NCBI GenBank assembly: GCA_019247255.1
Contig: JAFAPJ010000156.1
Coordinates: 1 to 9,642, forward strand
Direction of reading: 5' to 3'
Source: Methylobacteriaceae bacterium
Lineage (GTDB): Bacteria; Pseudomonadota; Alphaproteobacteria; Rhizobiales; Beijerinckiaceae
Length of the DNA: 9,642 nt
The position numbers were made by a program, and so were the translations under genes. The notes below the pieces were generated by a model. The model had not been told where the DNA came from. It saw only the letters and a list, made by a program, of their open reading frames with translations, and did no database searches. Of the stretch, positions 7,683 through 9,642 are shown piece by piece (within the stretch, counting starts at the first letter, position 1; each line of letters begins with the position of its first letter).

Positions 7683-7698
7683 TTAACCTTTCGTTAAC
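7683..7698 (+). promoter_or_regulatory. CtrA-binding box (TTAA-N7-TTAAC)
   Basis: TTAA at 7683-7686, seven bases, then TTAAC at 7694-7698 exactly match the full CtrA consensus known from Caulobacter and other alphaproteobacteria. CtrA is the master cell-cycle response regulator and often overlaps the -35 element of its targets. The box lies 35 bp before the start codon of the NepR-like gene and 99 bp after the glcB stop, so the small gene is the obvious target. Such an AT-rich match is very unlikely by chance in DNA this GC-rich, but binding is inferred from sequence alone. Confidence 0.65.
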
Positions 7699-7712
7699 CA
7701 TGTGCCCCCAGC

Positions 7713-7721
7713 TTTTCCACA
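7713..7721 (+). promoter_or_regulatory. DnaA-box-like 9-mer
   Basis: TTTTCCACA fits the relaxed DnaA box TTWTNCACA and differs from the strong box TTATCCACA at one base. It lies 14 bp downstream of the CtrA box and ends on the first base of the ribosome binding site of the next gene. DnaA bound here could affect transcription of that gene. A single box does not make an origin. Confidence 0.35.
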
Positions 7722-7727
7722 GGGAGG
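7721..7727 (+). promoter_or_regulatory. Ribosome binding site of the NepR-like gene
   Basis: AGGGAGG lies 6 nt before ATG 7734. It is the same sequence and spacing as at cheZ and is strong support that this 65-codon frame is a real gene. Confidence 0.8.
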
Positions 7728-7733
7728 CACGCC

Positions 7734-7931
7734 ATGGGACGGCGGATCGACGACACGAAGGAGCGGGAGCAGTGGGCGCCCGTCTACCGCAGCATCGTTC
7801 GGCGGATCGGGGTCCAGCTGAGATCCGAGCTCGGCAACCCGGAGAGCGAGCCTTTGCCGGCCGCCCATGTCGACCTGCTGCTTCAGCTCCGGCACAAGGA
7901 GCGGAACGCGCAGCGCGGCGGGAGCGCCTAG
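7734..7931 (+). CDS. Small NepR-like protein (putative anti-sigma factor of the general stress response)
   Basis: This is a 65-residue, charged, soluble protein. Residues 25-52 (IGVQLR, eight residues, EPLP, then HVDLLLQL) align without gaps to the NepR core as I recall it: IGxQLRxxYDDVvxEPVPDRFLDLLxxL. NepR binds and holds the ECF sigma factor EcfG until phosphorylated PhyR removes it, controlling the alphaproteobacterial general stress response. NepR proteins are about 60-70 residues, which fits. Differences are clear: the first helix reads SELGNPES instead of a YDDV-like sequence, and no phyR, ecfG or sensor kinase gene is adjacent. It may therefore be a divergent paralogue or an unrelated small protein. 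A strong ribosome binding site and a CtrA box precede it, and only 4 bp separate its stop from the convergent SET gene. That this is a real gene is well supported; the NepR assignment is moderate. Confidence 0.6.
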   Translation: MGRRIDDTKEREQWAPVYRSIVRRIGVQLRSELGNPESEPLPAAHVDLLLQLRHKERNAQRGGSA

Positions 7932-7935
7932 CGCG

Positions 7936-8349
7936 TCATCCGATGGACGGGCCGAACCCCGTCCAGCCCGCGACGCAGGCCCGGTAGTCGCAGGTGAGCT
8001 CCTCGCCCGCCCGGATATGGCGCAGCGCCCGGTTCAGCGGTCCCGAGCTCTCCGTGTTCGGGTCCTCGCTGTGGTTCAGGAACTTCGCGTGGTCGCAGGG
8101 CAGGACGAGGTGCCCGGCCGGCACGTCGGGCGAGAGATAGGCGTAGGTCTCGAGATAGGCCCGGAAGGCGGGCGGCGCGCCGGCGACCTGGTCGGGCGCG
8201 ATCACGAGGTCGAAGGCGGGGTCGAAGCGCCAGACGGGCTCGCCGGCCCCGATATCGGCGAAGGCGAAGACCCCGATGCCGTGGATCGCGCTCGGCGCGA
8301 GGGTGGTGCGGACGAGGAGCATGCGCCGGTCAACGCGGGCGGGCGCCAT
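7936..8349 (-). CDS. Small SET-domain protein (putative protein-lysine methyltransferase)
   Basis: The 137-residue protein consists of little more than a SET domain, the fold that transfers methyl groups from S-adenosylmethionine to lysine side chains. Visible motifs in order are HGIGVFAFADIGAGE (23-37, the SAM-binding start), FLNHSEDPNT (90-99, the NHSxxPN motif) and RHIRAGEELTCDY (110-122, ending in the usual catalytic-site tyrosine). There is no Zn-binding post-SET cysteine cluster; only C120 and C125 lie near the end. ATG 8349 has GGAG about 5 nt upstream and overlaps the end of glcF by 20 nt, which suggests translational coupling. Met10 (8322) is a possible alternative start but lacks a ribosome binding site. 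Bacterial SET proteins of this size are known but mostly uncharacterised, and the target is unknown. Membership of the fold is well supported; enzyme activity is inferred. Confidence 0.85.
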   Translation of the reverse strand: MAPARVDRRMLLVRTTLAPSAIHGIGVFAFADIGAGEPVWRFDPAFDLVIAPDQVAGAPPAFRAYLETYAYLSPDVPAGHLVLPCDHAKFLNHSEDPNTESSGPLNRALRHIRAGEELTCDYRACVAGWTGFGPSIG

Positions 8350-9642
8350 CCGCTCCGAAACCCGCGGCGGCGAGCGCCTCCGGCAGAGGTCCGCCGGTCG
8401 CCCAATCGATGAGCTCGACCGTGTGCACGATGGGAATCGCGGTTCCCTTTCCGATCTGCGTGATGCAGCCGATGTTGCCGGCCGCGATCACGTCGGGGCG
8501 CGTGCGCTCGATGTTCGCGACCTTGCGGGCCCGCAGCCGGCCGGCGATCTCCGGCTGAAGGATGTTGTAGGTCCCGGCCGAGCCGCAGCAGATATGCCCC
8601 TCCGGCACGTCCTTCACAGTGAAGCCGGCCGTCTTGAGCAGCGTCTTCGGCTCCGTGCGGATTCCCTGGCCGTGCTGGAGCGAGCAGGCCGAATGATAGG
8701 CCACGACGAGATCCGTCTCGCGCGTCGGGCGCTGCAGCCCGATCTCGGTCAGGTACTCGGTGAAGTCGCGGGCGAGCGTCGAGACGCGCCGGGCCTTCTC
8801 GGCATAGGCCGGCTCGTCGCGGAACAGGAACCCGTAATCCTTCACCGTCGTGCCGCAGCCGGAGGCCGTGACCAGGATCGCGTCGAGGCCGTTCTCCATC
8901 TCGGCCGTCCAGGCGTCGATCGCCGCGCGCGCGAAGCGCTTCGCCTCGCTCTCCCGGCCCATATGGTGGACCAGCGCGCCGCAGCAGGTCTCCCGCGCCT
9001 GCACGACCTCGATCCCGTGCCGGTTGAGGAGCCGGATCGCGGCCTCGTTGTATTCGGGCGCGAGCACGGATTGCGCGCAGCCCTTGAGGAGCGCGACGCG
9101 TCCGCGACGCGGACCGGGCGGCGGGAAGGCGCCGGCGCGGTCGCCGGGCGAGCGGTTCGGCAGCCGCTTCGGCGCGAGATCGAGCATCGCGGCGAGCCGA
9201 TTGCCCACGCGGGGGAGGGACGCGACGAGCGGCCGCAAAGGGCGGCCGATCGCGGCGAGTAGCACCGCCAGGCGAAAACGGTGCGGATAGGGCAGGACGC
9301 GCGCCAGGATCGCGCGCACGAGCCGGTCATGAGCCGGCCGGGCATGCGTCTCCTCGATATAGGCCCGCGCGTGGTCGACGAGGTGCATGTAATGCACGCC
9401 CGACGGGCAGGTCGTCATGCAGGAGAGGCAGGAGAGGCAGCGGTCGACATGCCGCACGACCTCGGCCGAGGCCGGCCTCCCGCCCTCCAGCATGTCCTTG
9501 ATGAGGTAGATGCGGCCGCGCGGCGAATCGAGCGCGTCGCCGAGGAGCAGGTAGGTCGGGCAGGTCGCCGTGCAGAAGCCGCAATGCACGCAGGTGCGCA
9601 GGATCTTCTCCGACGACGCCATATGCGGGTCGGCGAGCTGGG
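8330..9642 (-). CDS. glcF: Glycolate oxidase iron-sulfur subunit; 5' end outside window
   Basis: GlcF carries the [4Fe-4S] clusters that pass electrons from the flavin subunits GlcD and GlcE as glycolate is oxidised to glyoxylate at the inner membrane. Numbered from the internal Met at 9622, cluster motif 1 is CVHCGFCTATCP (11-22) and motif 2 is CLSCLSCMTTCP (62-73). The C-terminal half holds two cysteine-rich CCG repeats, ending ETCCGALVHHMG (C213, C214) and HICCGSAGTYN (C345, C346), with upstream partners C182 and C313. The Met at 9622 is not the true start. The six codons before it read QLADPH in frame, which is the conserved lead-in (EQLADP) of GlcF, so the gene begins beyond the right edge, probably within about 10-20 codons. 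The SET gene overlaps its 3' end. glcD and glcE would be expected upstream, to the right of the window, but cannot be seen. Confidence 0.95.
   Translation of the reverse strand, partial: QLADPHMASSEKILRTCVHCGFCTATCPTYLLLGDALDSPRGRIYLIKDMLEGGRPASAEVVRHVDRCLSCLSCMTTCPSGVHYMHLVDHARAYIEETHARPAHDRLVRAILARVLPYPHRFRLAVLLAAIGRPLRPLVASLPRVGNRLAAMLDLAPKRLPNRSPGDRAGAFPPPGPRRGRVALLKGCAQSVLAPEYNEAAIRLLNRHGIEVVQARETCCGALVHHMGRESEAKRFARAAIDAWTAEMENGLDAILVTASGCGTTVKDYGFLFRDEPAYAEKARRVSTLARDFTEYLTEIGLQRPTRETDLVVAYHSACSLQHGQGIRTEPKTLLKTAGFTVKDVPEGHICCGSAGTYNILQPEIAGRLRARKVANIERTRPDVIAAGNIGCITQIGKGTAIPIVHTVELIDWATGGPLPEALAAAGFGADGARPR

Noticed and set aside
7584..7733. Replication origin, suggested by CtrA and DnaA motifs close together
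   Set aside because: There is only one box of each kind, no real AT-rich unwinding region, and none of the genes usually near alphaproteobacterial origins. A promoter explains the motifs better.
8276..9262. 328-codon open frame on the plus strand over SET and glcF
   Set aside because: It is an antisense shadow with no domain, while both minus-strand genes carry intact motifs.

Overview
The window is a high-GC chromosomal segment (roughly 70% GC by eye) that most likely comes from an alphaproteobacterium, probably of the Hyphomicrobiales. The pointers are a consensus CtrA box (TTAA-N7-TTAAC), a small protein that aligns with NepR anti-sigma factors, a CheZ of the FQDLTGQRI type, and the strong G/C third-position bias of every gene. 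All genes look like ordinary chromosomal genes. I see no tRNA, rRNA, insertion sequence, integrase, CRISPR array or phage gene.

Layout, left to right. (1) 1-1179, minus strand: a DMT/EamA-family exporter followed 30 bp downstream by the 5' part of a chromate-transporter (CHR) family gene that runs off the left edge. (2) 1343-2755, plus strand: a multi-pass membrane protein of the polysaccharide flippase (Wzx/MOP) type, divergent from the DMT gene. (3) 2743-3342, minus strand: a CheZ-family CheY-P phosphatase whose 3' end overlaps the flippase gene tail to tail by 13 bp. (4) 3566-4333, plus strand: an exported L,D-transpeptidase with the HGT...SSGCIRM active site. It is followed by a small tandem repeat that gives two in-frame stops and by a strong hairpin shared with the convergent next gene. 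(5) 4395-5192, minus strand: a DUF2076 protein with a coiled coil, a G/P/Q-rich linker, a glycine-rich hydrophobic stretch and an acidic tail. (6) 5370-7583, plus strand: malate synthase G (glcB), complete with all catalytic residues. (7) 7584-7733: a short regulatory region with a perfect CtrA box and a DnaA-box-like 9-mer, leading into a 65-aa NepR-like gene at 7734-7931. (8) 7936-9642, minus strand: glcF (glycolate oxidase iron-sulfur subunit, 5' end outside the window) translationally coupled to a small SET-domain protein.

The metabolic theme of the right half is glycolate/glyoxylate use. GlcF belongs to the GlcDEF complex that oxidises glycolate to glyoxylate, and malate synthase G condenses glyoxylate with acetyl-CoA to malate. 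The two genes face each other, with the NepR-like and SET genes between them. The left half is envelope and transport: export, polysaccharide flipping and peptidoglycan crosslinking, plus an orphan chemotaxis phosphatase.

No wholly new system is evident. The part most worth a second look is 7683-7931: a small orphan NepR-like protein apparently under a CtrA box, with a DnaA-box-like site overlapping its ribosome binding site. This would connect cell-cycle control to the general stress response if confirmed. Second is the SET-domain protein coupled to glcF.
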